Positions 10,191 through 23,218 of a stretch of DNA of 64,000 bases are shown here, piece by piece. This DNA is from Dastarcus helophoroides. Lineage: Eukaryota; Arthropoda; Insecta; Coleoptera; Bothrideridae. The notes under the pieces are model-generated. The model was not told the origin of the DNA, made no database searches, and saw nothing but the letters and a program-made list of their open reading frames with translations. Location: NCBI GenBank assembly GCA_028583605.1, contig CM053328.1, positions 9,812,782-9,876,781 of the forward strand, in the 5' to 3' direction. The position numbers and the translations under genes are program-made. Every line of letters starts with the position of its first letter. Position 1 is the first letter of the stretch.

Positions 10191-12745
10191 AAAAGGTTGA
10201 AATTTTCAGAATAAATCAAAATTTTGAGAAAGGTTTCAAAGTTTTAAGGAGAAATGTTAAAATGTTCAAAAAGTAGTAAGTATCAAAAAAATTCCAAATT
10301 TTCAAAAGGTTGAAATTAAAAGAGAAGACATTTAAAAAAAATGGTTATCTTGAAGAAATGTCGAGATTTTAAAAAAAGTCAATTTTTAAAAAGGTTGATA
10401 GTGGTAATTTTTTTTTTAAATTAGACATTTTACATTGGTGGTAAGTATGTATAAATAAAGCTGAAAATTCGAATAACCTGTCGAATTTTTAAAGGTAAAA
10501 GTGAATAAAAAAAATTAAGATTTATAAAAAAGCAGTATATTTTAAAAAAATTCAATTTTTTTAAAAAGTCAACACAGAAAATGTTTACTTTTGAACAAAT
10601 GTTAACATTTTCAAAAAAGTCGTTATATCAATAACAATACACATTTTCAAAAGTTGAAATTTTAAAATAAGATCCAATATTTTGGTCTAAATTTTCAAAA
10701 ATTACATTAAAAAAAAAATCAAATTCTGCAAAAGGTATAATATTTCAAATAGATCAAAACTGACAAAACGTTAATATTTTAAGAAAAAGTACACTGTTTT
10801 GAAAAAGATGTCGGCATACTTGAACATTTAAAAAAAGTTGAAAGTTTGGAATTTTCAAAAATATCGTAATTTAAAAATAAACTTGAAATTCTAAAAGTTC
10901 AAATTTCCAAAAACTTAAATTGTCAAAAAGGCAAATTCTTAATAAAGTCGAGATTTTTACAAAAAAACGAAAATTACTAAAGTCGAAATTTTGAAAAACG
11001 TGGACATTTTAAAAAATGTGCAAATTTTGTAATGTTGAAATTAATGAATAGAAATTAAAAAAAATATATGGACATATATTTAAAATAAAAACAAAATTAA
11101 AAATAAATTGGTTATTTCAAAAAAAGTCGAATCCATCAAAAAAGCCTAGATTTTGATAAATATTTTGAAAAAAAGTCAAATGCAGAATAAAAGTCGAAGT
11201 TATCAAAATTAATAGTATTTTAAATGAATCCAAATTTTTAAGAAAATTCGAAATATTCAAAACGAAAGCGAAAAAATGAATAAATGAACACAAATTTTGA
11301 GAGCAAGTCAAAATTGTGTCAAAAAAAGTCAAACATTGAATATAAGTCAAAGTTATCAAAAAGTCCTTTTAAATAAATCTAAATTTTCAAGAGAATTTAA
11401 AATATTCAAAATGTGAGGTTTTAACATAAAAAAAATAACAAAAATGTTGAGAAAGTGTCAAAATTGTGAAGAGAATATTTTTAAAAAAGTCGAAATTGAA
11501 AAAGAAAGTCGAAATATTTCAGATACAACTTAACAAAAAATCGCAATTGTAACAAAAAGTCGAATTTTTTTAAAAACAACGGGAACTTTTTTAAAAATCA
11601 GATCTTTTAAAGGTGTAATAAAATTTTAAATGAGTCCACATTTTCAAGAAAATTCGAAATATTCAAAACGAAAACAAAAAAAAAATAAATGGAATAAACA
11701 TTTGGAGATGAAGTCAAAATTGTGTCAAAAAAAGACAAATATTGAATATAAGTCGAAGTTATCAAAGAGTCCAAATTTTAAATAAGCCCAAATTTTCAAG
11801 AAAATTTAAAATATTCAGAATCTGACATTTTCACAACAAAATAAAAACCAAAATTTTGAGAAAAGTTTAAAATGTGATCCAATATTTTCAGTCTAAATTT
11901 CCAAAAACTTACATTTTAAAACTCTTTGTAAAGTAAAATATTTCAGAGAAGTCAAAACTGACAAAACGTCAGAATTTTAGGGAAAAGTTCACCTTTTGAA
12001 AAGAAAAATATCCTAATTTAAAAAAAGTAGAAATTTCAAAAGTTCAAATTTTCGAAAAGCTTCTTTAGTAAAGTCGTAATTTTTACAAAAAAAAACAAAA
12101 ATTTCTAAAGTCGGAATTTTGAAGAAGGTGGACATCTTAAAAAATGTGAATATTTTGTAATGTTGAAATTTAAGAATAGAAATATGAAAAAAAAATATGC
12201 ACATATATTTAAAATAAAAGCAAAATTAAAAATAAATTAGTTATTTTAAAAAAAGCCGAATCCATCAAAAAAGCCGAGATTTTGACCAATATTTTGAAAA
12301 AAAGTCAAATGTAGAATAAAAGTCGAAGTTATGAAAAGGTTTTAATTTTAAATGAGTCCAAATTTTAAAAAAAATTCAAAATATTTAAAACAAAAGCAAA
12401 AAAATAGATAAAAATTTTGAGATTAAGTCAAAATTGTGTCAAAAAAAGTCAAACATTGAATATAAGTTAAAGTTATCAAAAAGTCCAAATTTTAAATAGG
12501 TTCAAACTTTCAAGAAAATTCAAAATATTCAAAATGTGATGTTTTCACAACAAAAAAAAACCAAAATGTTGAGAAAATGTCAAAATTGTGAAAGTGGATA
12601 TTTTCAAAAAAGTCGAAATTGAAAAAGAAAGTTGAGATATTCAAAGTTCAACTTAACAAAAAATCACAATTGTCACAAAAAGGCGAATTTTTTAAAAACA
12701 GCGAGAGAGTTTAAAATCAGATCTTTTGAAAAAAGTGGAAATAAA
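10190..12745 (+). repeat. Satellite-like block, A-type, with 1.1-kb tandem duplication
   Basis: Degenerate GTCGAAATTTT-type words. About 10660-11790 and 11860-12740 are tandem copies: landmarks GATCCAATATTTT, GTGGACATTTT or GTGGACATCTT, and GTCGAATCCATCAAAAAAG recur at offsets of roughly 1.13-1.2 kb. No coding sequence. Confidence 0.75.
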
Positions 12746-12749
12746 AAAC

Positions 12750-12844
12750 TGAAATACAAATCTTGTTCCCTGAAACCAAGAAGGAATAAAAAACACAACA
12801 AAGCTTGCTCCAACGCGTTTCGATAGCCAAGCTATCATCTTCAG
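12750..12844 (-). mobile_element. Ribozyme-bearing repeat arm c
   Basis: Reverse arm with an intact core: complement of CTGAAGA at 12838-12844, perfect 6-bp helix II (12822-12827 with 12831-12836), complement of GAAA at 12818-12821, then ACGCGT. It sits exactly between the satellite block and the LINE 3' end. Confidence 0.75.
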
Positions 12845-12849
12845 TATCT

Positions 12850-14764
12850 TTTATTTTTAATTTAATCTACCTGCAAAGGGTAACCCCATTATGCTTTCAA
12901 AGCACTGCGAGTACAATGCGGAAACCAGGATAGATTGCAATGAACCGCCTTCTTAAACAAGGATAGGTTCTAACTTTTGGGGAAAATTTCTTTCGGTAAC
13001 AAGTTCCATAACTTTAAAAGTTCTATAGAAAAAAGTTTCTCCGTAGACAGAAGTCCTCACTGTGTCAAGCTGGACCGCACAGGAATTTGCTGTCTCCGAC
13101 TGTCTAGTATGCCTCCAGAATCTTCCCTTGGGAGGTACAATCCTATTAGTTCCTGCGAGCATCTTTCATGATAGTACTTGTAGTAAAGAGACAAGTCACC
13201 AACCATACGCCTGTGCTCTAGTGTTTCGAGAGAATCGGTCAAACTCTCGTCATCAATTAGGCGAATCGGTTTTCTTTGAATTGAATCCAAGAGAGCTAAA
13301 GTGTGTTTTGGGGCTGAACTCCAAACTTGAGAACAGTATTCTAGTGTTGGCCTAACTTGAGCTTTGTATAGTGTTAATAGTTGATTAGATGTGAAGTACT
13401 GTTTAGCTCTAAAAAGAAAGCCTAGCTTTTGAGAGGCGGACTTGCAATGGCGCGCACATGATCGTCTCAAGAGAAGTTAGTGCTCGCATTCACTTAGGAT
13501 AGATAGATTAGATCCCATCGGAAGGGTTTTACCGTCCATTTGTATGTTTGTTGCATTATCCCTTGATGTTTCCTTAGAGAAATCCGCGGCCTGCTTTTTG
13601 AAGCGTTGAAGTCGACCAAATTGTTCTTACCCCATTCCAGAATGACTATGAGATCCCGATTAATTATCAATATCCGCTGTTCCCTTAGTCGATCTGAAGC
13701 AGCGATAGATAATGGTTTATCTGAGAAAAAAGATGACACTGCGTAGCTGTATATAGGATTGGAAGTTGAAGCTAAGAGATCGTTTATGTGTAACAAAAAT
13801 AGAGTAGGAGAGAGAACAGACCCCTACGCCACCCCTGCGTTAATTGCGAATGTCTTATTGAGATGCCATCGACGACGGCCTGAAGAGATCTGTCAGCGGG
13901 AAAATTGGATATCAATGACAGAGTCCAGGAGGAAGACCATAAGACGTTAATTTGGCGAGAGGAGATCGGTGCTAGACTCTGACGAAAGCCTTTAAGATAT
14001 CCAATGCCACAATCCTAGCCTCACCATGCTTTTCCATAGCTGAGTTACGTATATGAGCAACACATGCCAGTAAATTACCAGTGGAACGTTGTTGTCTAAG
14101 ACCTAAGACCGTATTGCCTTTCCGAGTTGATTCTATTTTTCTCCAGATATAGGGCGATAGTTGTTAGCCAGGTTCCTTTTTCCCTTTTTAGGAACAAGCT
14201 GCACCCTAGCAGATTTCCAGATGTTAGGGAATACGCCCTTGTTGTAAGAGAGTGTAAACAATTTGTTTAGGACAGGAGTCAACTCTGGGGCGCACTTCTT
14301 AAGAACAATAGCGAGAATACCATCAAGGCCAGAAGCTTTCGAGGTGTCGAGCTCAAGGAGAATCTTCCTGATTGTGCGTTGTCTGAAAACAATTTCAGGC
14401 TTCGAAGTGCCAATCTTAGAAAGAATAGGAGGTTCTGCGTTTCGAGAATCAAGATTGGAATTTTCAGCAAACATTAAGGTTAACAAGTCAAGCCTTTTCC
14501 TTGGAGGCAGTAGCAATATTGCTATTTTCATCGAGTAAAGATGGAAAATTTGAAGATATAAAATTCTTTCTAAACGACTTTGCAAATCCCCAAAAGGACC
14601 TGGAACCGTTCGGACAGTTGATAAGCCCCTGGCGCATTTTACGATCGAAATCACCTTTTGCTTCGTCAATAACCTGTTTACAAGAATTTCGTGCATCTAC
14701 AAATATGGTCCGAGTCTCGACTGTTTCAATACATTTAACAGCAAATTTTAAGATTTTGAATTGA
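12850..14764 (-). pseudogene. Jockey-like LINE, reverse transcriptase region to 3' UTR
   Basis: Minus-strand frames in order: VDARNSCKQVIDEAKGDF (about 14700), LDTSKASGLDGILAIVLKK and CAPELTPVLNKLF, ARVQLVPKKGKRNLANNYRP (RT fingers, about 14130-14350). Then follow QRSTGNLLACVAHIRNSAM and IVALDILKAF (A motif, about 13960-14080), LHINDLLASTSNPIYSYA, where YADD is destroyed (13745-13800), NNLVDFNASKS, and the C-terminal QKLGFLFRAKQYFT, LTLYKAQVRPTLEYCSQVWS and LDSIQRKPIRLIDDE (13057-13430). Several frameshifts and stops are present. The endonuclease part is absent upstream, so the copy is 5'-truncated and dead. The 3' UTR word GCAAAGGGTAACC (12873-12885, plus strand) recurs near 50850. Confidence 0.85.
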
Positions 14765-15112
14765 GTAACTTTTTAAGCACAACCGATCTTCCTTAACAAT
14801 ATTCTTGTCATACGGTAGTCGTTGCAAAAATGTGCTCCTCAACAGTTCCCTATAGAAGAATTCTAGAGGCCTTTTATCTTGGGGGCGCGGAGGCCACGCG
14901 TGCGGACCATCGTTTGTAATAAGCTGGAGCTCAAATAAGTGGGCGAAAAAGTCATTGTCTATTTTACCGTTATGAGCTCCGTAGTGGTACTCAAACGTAC
15001 ATTTGTATTCTTTACAAATGTGGCTCAATATCTCATTTGCGTTCAAATACATTCCAATTAATGTTGTGAAAATCAACATAAATTTCTTTCCTATATAGGT
15101 AGAATTGATCAA
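14765..15112 (-). pseudogene. Possible mariner-type transposase C-terminal remnant
   Basis: A 125-codon minus-strand frame contains YHYGAHNGKIDNDFFAHLF and GPHAWPPRPQDKRPLEFFYR. The spacing and words resemble the GAPxHN...GPxxWPPRSPDLTPLDFF region of IS630-Tc1-mariner transposases, with the key SPDL changed to PQDK. It abuts the truncated 5' end of the LINE, suggesting that the LINE inserted next to or into it. The N-terminal part is not recognisable. An unrelated coding remnant is possible. Confidence 0.45.
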
Positions 15113-17640
15113 ATTTCGATAATACTAGTTATAATTAACAGATCACCTTTGAAGCCGATGTCAGTGGAATCGCTTTCGGGCCAAAGTTCGATTCGTTGGT
15201 TTAAACCGTTTAATACGCTTTATGTTGGCTTACATCCCACGACTGCATTATGTTAAGGTCCGATGCGGAATGAAAAATGAACTGGATGTTAATTTTTTGC
15301 AGCAAGGGACTGGATTTAATGCCGAGCTAATCTGTTTGTAAAATAAAAAGGTCGAGCCCAATCTTTTTCAGTATGTTAAAACGGTTGGCCCACGACCAAG
15401 GCGCGATGATGCATGACAAAGCGCTTTAAAGATAATGAAAATAAAACCACCTAAACGTTCACTACTTTATACAAAATGTTCTTACGATATATTACTGCTT
15501 ATCTTTACGGTCGCCCCAGCTATGGATTTTGTTTTAAGAAGAAAATTCTGAAATATCGTATTTGCGCCCCTTTTCGCTCGTTTAAACCAGGTTAGCGTGA
15601 AAGGTTTCACTTTAGCGATACTTAAAAATGTGTTAAAAATGTCTTTTTTTGTAAATAAAAACAAAGTAAACCAATACTCGCTTTAAGCGAGAGCGGTTCA
15701 AATAAAACGTGGGCGAAAGAGAGAAGGTGGATTTTATAGATCTAAGATTTCCTCTGACTAATTCTTATTTTAATATCCTTCAAGTGATATCGAGTTTCTC
15801 GAGTAAGAAAATCCGCCCCGCTGTTAGGGAATGACAGCCGGGATAATAACGTTAGTAATAACAGGGAAAAATACAAGAAGTTCTATGCATTAGAATTTTA
15901 AATAACGACGGATTTTATCCTCCTGTTCATGACACTTTAAGTTTTTTTAGAATGAGCGATGCATTAAGAGTAATTGGCAATTTAAAAACTCAAGCGGGTG
16001 CACCAAAACGGTTTTTAATGAAATACAGGAAAAATTATGATTAGAATAAGGAAACGGATTTTAAGAATATAGGAAGTCAATTTCCAAAAGTTAAAAAGAA
16101 AGATTTTTATTTATCACGTTGATTGGATAAGTCAAAATGGCCGCATGCAGAACTGCCTTTAAGAACTTATTACACTGTTTGTCTATTTATTAATAGAAAT
16201 TGTAATTATTAGTCAATTAATGGATTACTTTGTTTCCCCAGCATGATTAATCAAGTAACGCAATCCATCTTCATTAATAGTTAAAGTTATTTAGGATTTT
16301 GCCACTGATTACTTTTTACAGTTTATTTAAATTAGCTGCTACCCGCGACTTCGTCCGCGTGTTATTAAATAACTGTTTTTCTAGAAAATGCTAACATTTT
16401 ACTTCCTCGAGGTTTGATTTTCTAAAAAAAAAACTTTCCATGTTAGGCATTGCCCAGTACAGTCATTAATTGAATCTACTAACCAAGTTTAGGTTTATAT
16501 ATCCAGAGATTTAGGTTTTGCAATGGTCCGTCAATAGTTAGCTAGGATATGTTCCTTAATATTACGTATAAAAGGTTGTAAAACTAAACGGTCTATAATA
16601 CTATTTAAAAAAAATAGCTAATAGAAATAAAACTTTAATCAACTATTCAAAGTTACAAACAGTTAATGCGATTTCATGGTTTGTTAAATTGGAAGAGTTC
16701 TATTTGTTTGTTTTATACAGATAAGAAAAAATTTTCATTGTTCATGTAAAACGCTAAGAATTGTCCCTTCCATAGTTTTCTACGGCCGCTGAACCTATTC
16801 CCCTACTTTGACGCAGCATGCTCGTATCTTCCAGTTTAGATGTCAGAAAAAACTTGTCGAGAGTTTTACAACAGATAGAAATATTATTTAGCGCAGTCTG
16901 GCGGTCTATTTGAGCTCCTTATATTGTAATGTTTAAAGAGTTATTATGTTATATTCTTCATTAGAACTATTATTGATTTTGTTTAAGAAATCTCGTTTAT
17001 TTATTTTGGTTATCAAAGAATATCAGTTTTATTTTGCCTCAGACGTTGATTAAATAAACGGACTAAAAGAACAAATAGCATGTGGTACGCAAATGTTAAT
17101 AAAATTGTTGCCTGCCAGTAGTAATCCCGTAACAAGACACGTTAGAAGCTATGACGTACTACTGAAATCTCCACCAGCACTGATTGCTGCGCTCTGAGGT
17201 GAATCGTTTACAGCGGTGTAGGAGAATACAAGGCGCCGCCCATCTATCCCACTATTAGCTCTCAATGTTAAATCTCTCATTAAACTTCTTCTTATGGACA
17301 GTGTTTGACTTTCCTGATGTGTATATGAACTTGATAATAACACAAACATTATTTTATTTCTGCTAGCTGCTCAGCCCAAAAAAATTTCCATTTGAAGTAA
17401 AAAATATTCCTGAGTAGAAAGGTTGTTATAAACTAGCACGGCGGATGGCGCAGTTTATATAGTTAGTTCAGATAAGCGCAATAAAACAAATGAATCTAAA
17501 GTACTACGTAAAAAAATACTATAATCAGTTATCCAAAGTTACAAACACTATACACAAAATCATAGTTTGTAAAATGGATAGAAATCAATTTTAAGTGAGA
17601 GCAAGTTTCTATAACAAAAACGTGATAAAAAGAAAGTCTC
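15113..17640. other. Unique or old-repeat island
   Basis: No convincing gene. The GC-rich word ACCCGCGACTTCGTCCGCG (about 16341-16360), with a CGCG...CGCG fold-back, resembles a signature of dispersed insect repeats. A degenerate duplicated segment (ATCAACTATTCAAAGTTACA about 16638 and ATCAGTTATCCAAAGTTACA about 17524) shows that the 3' half is old repeat. The minus-strand frame 17149-17349 has no recognisable motif. Confidence 0.4.
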
Positions 17641-19028
17641 TTTTAATATATTTAAACTTTTTTTTTTAATTTTGGCTTTTTTAAAATTGCGACATGTTTT
17701 GAAAAGTTTTTAGACTTCTAACAAAGAGTCGACCCTATTTGAAGATTTTCTATTTGTTAATTATATATTTCGACTTTTTCTCGAAATTCTCGATTTTTCC
17801 GTCAATTTATTTTACAATTTAACTTTTTTCAAAATGTCGATTTAATTTAAAAATCTTGAATTTTTTTGAAAATTTTGACTTTTTAGCTTGTTTCGCCTTT
17901 TTTTAAAAATTTAGAATTTTTCTCTTGAAATTTTGACTCCTTTGCAAGTTTTGACTTTTTTGAAGATTTCAGCTTTTCATCAAAACTTTTACTTTTTAAA
18001 AATTCATAATAATGACCTTTTTTGAAAATTTGGTCCAACTATAAAAGCAAGTTTTTTCTAAAGTTTTGATGTTTTGAAACGTTTTTAGATTTCTAAACAA
18101 AGAGCCGACCTTCTTTGAAAATCTTGTATTGTACCTTTTCCCGAAATTTTGATTTTTCTGTCCCCTTTTTTTTCCTAATGTAAATTTCTACATTTTTTCC
18201 AAAATTTCACCTGTTCTTTCAAAATATTAAATTTAAAAAAAAATTTGGTTATTTAGAAACATCTAATTTTTGTTGAAATTTTGATCTGCTCTTTTTCGAA
18301 TTTCTCTTTTTTTCATAAATTTGACATTTTTAAATGTTCTGCATTATTTAAAATTTCGAATTCGTTACAAAATTCTATTTTTTGACAATTTGAAGTGTTT
18401 CAACATTTTGATTTTTCTTGAAATTTTGGCTTTCTGAGAATTTCGATCCATTTTAAATGTAAGTTAACTTTTTTTGAAAGTTTTGACTCCTTTTAGGTAC
18501 GACATATTTAAAAAATTTTCTATTTAATAATTTCGGATTAATTAAAAATGTCAATTTTGTGTACATTTCGAAGTGTTTCTAAATTTTGACTTTCTCTCTA
18601 AATTTTGTTCTTTTGAGAATTTCGATTCATTTTAAATGAAATTTAACCTTTTTTAAAAATTTTGGCTCTTTTTAGGTACGACATATTTGAAAAGTTTTAT
18701 ATTTAAAAATTACGAATTTATTGAAAATGTCAGTTTTGTGTTTCAAAATTTTGACTTGAAAATTTCGTTCCAATTTTAATATCTTTTGTTTTGAAAGTTT
18801 TTGGCTTTTCTTTAGTTTGGACATATTTTGAAAATTTCCATTTTTGAAAAATTTGTTTTTCAAATTTCGACCTTTTGAAAAATCTGATTTTTCTTTTAAA
18901 TTTTCCCAAAAAATCTAGCTTTACGTAAATTTCAAGTTTTTTTTTTTGGTCCACTTTTTTGGAACATTAGGACTTTTTTCGACAATTTGGATGTTTTTTA
19001 AAAATCGTGTCGATTTTTTTGAATTTTT
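17641..19028 (-). repeat. Satellite-like block, T-type
   Basis: The same satellite words as the A-type blocks but reverse-complemented (TTTCGACTTTTT, TTTTGAAAATT). Sub-repeats include TTTTAGGTACGACATATTT at about 18489 and 18669, a 180-bp offset. A second relation of roughly twice that size links about 17696 to about 18066. Confidence 0.7.
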
Positions 19029-19041
19029 GAAAGTGTAGACC

Positions 19042-19712
<671 letters not shown>

Positions 19713-19725
19713 GAAAGTGTAGACC

Positions 19726-22380
19726 GTTTTTGTTAATTTCGATATTTTTTTAGAAATTAAGCCTTTTTGAATTTTGATACATTTTAAAGACTTTTATTTT
19801 TTCTTAGTTACACTTTTTTTAATTTCGACTTGTTTTGAAAAATTTGAGCTTTTTCAAAATTTAGACTTTTTCTCTTTTTTTTTGTAAACTTCAGCTGTAA
19901 ATATTTGAGTTTTTTTTAAGTTTTCCTTTTTTAGGAAAATTCTTATTGTTTTAAACTCGGGCTTTTTTTGGAACTTTTATTAAAAATTTCGGCTCCTTTG
20001 CGAGATTGTGGCTTATCTGATAATTATATAGTATGAAAATATCAATTTATTTTTGAAAATTTCTTATTCATTTTTAATATCTTCTGTTTTAAAGGTTTTG
20101 GCTTTTCTTTAATTTGGACATATTTTGAAAATTCTCATTTTAATAAAAATGTTTTTTAAATTTCGACCTTTTGAAAATTCTGATTTTTCTTTCAAAATTT
20201 TTCCAAAAAATCTATTCTTTATGTAAATTTCGACTTTCTTTGTTCCACTTTTTTTTGGAATATTAGGATTTTTTTCGATAATTTAAATGTTTTTAAAAAT
20301 CGTGTTGACTTTTTTGAATTTTTGAAAGTGTTGACTGTTTTTGTTATTTTCGAATTTTTTCTTTTTAAAAATTAAGTTTTTTTTTTGAATTTTAATATAT
20401 TTTAAAAATTTGTACTTTTTCCTAAAGTTCGACTTTTTAAAATTTTGAATTGTTTTCAAAAATCCGACTTTTTCGAAATTTAGACTTTTTGGGTGTTTTT
20501 TTTTTTGAAAATATCTGCTTTAAATATTTGAATTTTTCCAAAGATTTCGATTTAATAAATTTTTTTTATTGTTTTAAAATTGGACTTTTTAGAAACTTGT
20601 ATTAAAAATTTCGAATATGAAAATGGTAATTTCTTTTTGAAAATTTCCACTTTAAAATTCTTTACTTTTTTAAAACTTGGACTTATTAAAAAATTTTGAT
20701 TTGTCTCGATATTTTGACTCTTTTGAAAACGTAGACTTTGAAAAAAAAAAGATGGAATTTTTTAATTCGCGCATTTTTGGAAATTTGCACTTTAAGATTT
20801 TTTTGTTGATTTTATCGAAATTCCGAGTTTTTTGATAATGTTGACTTTTCGAAATTTTCAAATTTATTTAAAATATTGACTTTTTTGCGATTTTCATCTT
20901 CCTTTAAAAATCTCGAAATTTAGACTTCTTTGTAAATGTCGATGTTTTTTAAATTATTGACTTTTTGAAAATTTCTACTTTTCTAATGATATCGATCTTT
21001 TCTCGAAGTTTTGAGTCTTTTTTATAAATTGTAATTTTTTGTTAAATCCTACTTTTTTAGTATCTGACCTTTTTTAAAAATTTAGGATTTAATGAAAATT
21101 TCGTTGACAATTCTGAAGATTTATCAACATTTTTAATTTTTCTATAAATTTCGACCCTTTTTAAGTATATAATAATAATTCAACAGCTGTATTTTAGTTT
21201 ATTCTTCCAGGTTTTCAAATTTCTTCAAAATTTAGATTTTTTCATAAATTTCGACTTTTTAATTCAATTTTTTTAAAACACTGTAAATTTAAACTCTTTT
21301 GAAATTTCACCTTTTTTTGTTTTTGACTTTTTTTTTAATCCACTTTGGGCTTATATTTGAAAATTTCTATCCTGCTTAAATAAGGTTTTGTAAATTTGTT
21401 TTATTTTTAATTTTGAAAGATTTTGTAAAGTAGGTTTAATTTTTTTAAATTTTGACAGAAAATGTATGTCCTTTTCAAAATTTTGATTTTTTCTGAAAAT
21501 TGTACCCTTTGAAAATATCGGCTCAGATAGTTCTAAAATAATTTTTAAAATATAGAATTTTCTCGAAATTTTGACTTGCAAATTTTGATTTTTTGAGAAC
21601 TTCGATTATTTTTGAAAAGACGATCCCTCAAATTTCCCAAAATGTTTCCTGTTTTTTTCAAAATTTTAAATTTTTAATTATTTATTTGTAAATATAATTC
21701 AGCTTTTATTTTGGAAAATTTGGCATTTATAGTCGGTAGCTTTCAAAAGTTGTATTTTCGAAAAATATTGATTTCACGATTTTGAAAATTCTGACCTTTA
21801 TTTAAAAATTTGTTTTTGGGTTTTTTAATTTTTTAGAATCGACCCTTTTGGAAAGGCTGGTCAAAATTTTGAAATTTTTAAAATTTTGATGTTTGTAAGT
21901 TTCACCTTTAAAAAAAAAATTCGTCTTTTGATTTTTATTTTTAGAATCCCGACCTTCTTTTAATACCTTTAGTTGAGCTTTTTTCTAAACTTTGTTTTTT
22001 TTAATGGAACTTTTCTTAAACGTTTAATTTTTGTAAATAATATCGACTTTTTTTGAAATTGTGAATTATGACTTAAAAATTTTGGCTTCGAATATTTCAA
22101 ATTCTTCGACTTTTTAAAAATTGCCATATAATGTTAGGTTTTTAAAATTTGGATTTTTTTTTATTCAACTTTTTCTTGATATTTTGATTTTTTTGCTTCT
22201 TTTTTGGAAAAACCGAAAGAATTATTTAAAAATCCCGTAATTTTTGAAGATTTTGACTTTTTTTCAAAATTTCGATTCTATTGTCGATTTTTTTCAAAAT
22301 TTCGACTTTTTGAAGAGTTAGATTTATTTCTCAAAATTTGCACTTATTTTTAAAGTTTTTGTTTTTTTTTTGGTTGAATT
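19726..22380 (-). repeat. Satellite-like block, T-type, continued
   Basis: Same T-type words. About 20075-20345 repeats 18775-19035 (TTTTAATATCTT, TTTGGACATATTTTGAAAAT and AAAAATCGTGTTGA landmarks), showing a tandem unit about 0.6 kb long if the LINE insertion is removed. Confidence 0.7.
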
Positions 22381-22388
22381 GTCTTTTT

Positions 22389-22458
22389 GCGCGACCGAGG
22401 ATGGAACCTGGAACTTTTCACGTGGTAGGCAAACTCTCTCACCATTGAGCTATCGCAC
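22389..22458 (-). tRNA. tRNA-Gly-like sequence, probably a pseudogene
   Basis: The minus strand folds as a cloverleaf. The acceptor GTGCGAT pairs with GTCGCGC over 7 bp including wobbles. The D arm CTCA/TGAG contains an A-box-like TAGCTCAATGG. The anticodon stem TTTGC/GTGAA closes loop CTACCAC (anticodon ACC, Gly), and the T arm loop TTCCATC has four of five stem pairs. Gly tRNAs normally read with GCC and the T loop is usually TTCGANN, so this is more likely a decayed tRNA or a tRNA-derived SINE head than a working gene. No T-run terminator follows. Confidence 0.5.
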
Positions 22459-22478
22459 GTCACCACTTTAATTCTATT

Positions 22479-22621
22479 CTCATCTCTTTGAAGATGATAG
22501 CTTGGCTATCGAAACGCGTGAGTGCAACCTGTGTTGTGTTTCTTAATCTTTCTTGGTTTCAGGGGACAAGATTTGTATTTTAATTTTTGAAGATAATCAA
22601 GGACCAGTCCGTTCCACCAAA
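22479..22621 (+). mobile_element. One-armed ribozyme-bearing element d with 14-bp TSD
   Basis: A single forward arm of 143 bp between ACTTTAATTCTATT (22465-22478) and ACTTTAATTCCATT (22622-22635), a duplication with one mismatch. Helix II is perfect (GATAGC/GCTATC) and GAAA and ACGCGT are present, but the box is TTGAAGA. The full tail runs through GGTTTCAGGGGACAAG to GTTCCACCAAA, defining the 3' terminus of the family. Confidence 0.8.
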
Positions 22622-22635
22622 ACTTTAATTCCATT

Positions 22636-23006
22636 TATCAAAATCATGTACCCTACCCTGTTCTCGGTACCTTCTACAATATTACTCAAAATCTTAGGTT
22701 TAGCGTAGGGTTTTTGACATAAGAGAAATTTCTCCTTTGAAGTGAAAATTTGGTTATTAAAAGGAAACTTTTAAATTTAAAGTCGTATTTGATTGGGTTT
22801 TTACTAAAAGACAGAATTTTCACGAGATGATTTTTTTACTGGAAGTAAACTGTGTTTCAAATATTATTTAAGGTTAAGAATTGTAAAACTCATCATTTTT
22901 TTTAAACAGTGAATATTATTATTGCAGAAATAGTTATTATCATTATTACAAAATTTGTGGGTGATGCTCCCCTTCACAAAAAAGTGAAATATTAAGATTT
23001 CGTAAA
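22636..23006. other. Unassigned spacer
   Basis: Unique AT-rich DNA; no gene or family recognised. Confidence 0.4.
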
Positions 23007-23218
23007 TTGAAATACAACTCTTGTCCTCTGAAAGCAAGAAAGATTAGAAAACACATCAAAGGTTGCTCTAATGCGTTTCGATAGCCATGCTATCACCTTC
23101 AATGAGATACTGATGATAGCTTGGCTATCGAAATGCGTTAGAGCAACCGTTGTTGTATTTTTTGATCTTTCTTGGTTTCAGGGGACAATATTTGTATTTC
23201 AATTTTTGAAGATAAGCA
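23007..23218. mobile_element. Two-armed ribozyme-bearing element e
   Basis: A reverse arm (23007-23110) joins head-to-head with a forward arm (23111-23218). Both cores are damaged: the reverse box reads TTGAAGG, and the forward arm has lost three bases, giving CTGATGATAGC. Helix II survives in both (GATAGC/GCTATC). The terminal GGACCAGTCCG segment is missing on the right, and no duplication is evident. Confidence 0.7.

Noticed and set aside
12977..14764. Plus-strand frames across the LINE (12977, 13062, 14263, 14501)
   Set aside because: Antisense shadows of the reverse-transcriptase coding sequence on the minus strand.
17149..17349. 66-codon minus-strand frame in a GC-richer patch
   Set aside because: No recognisable motif, no splice-bounded exon, and it lies in a region with duplicated old repeat.
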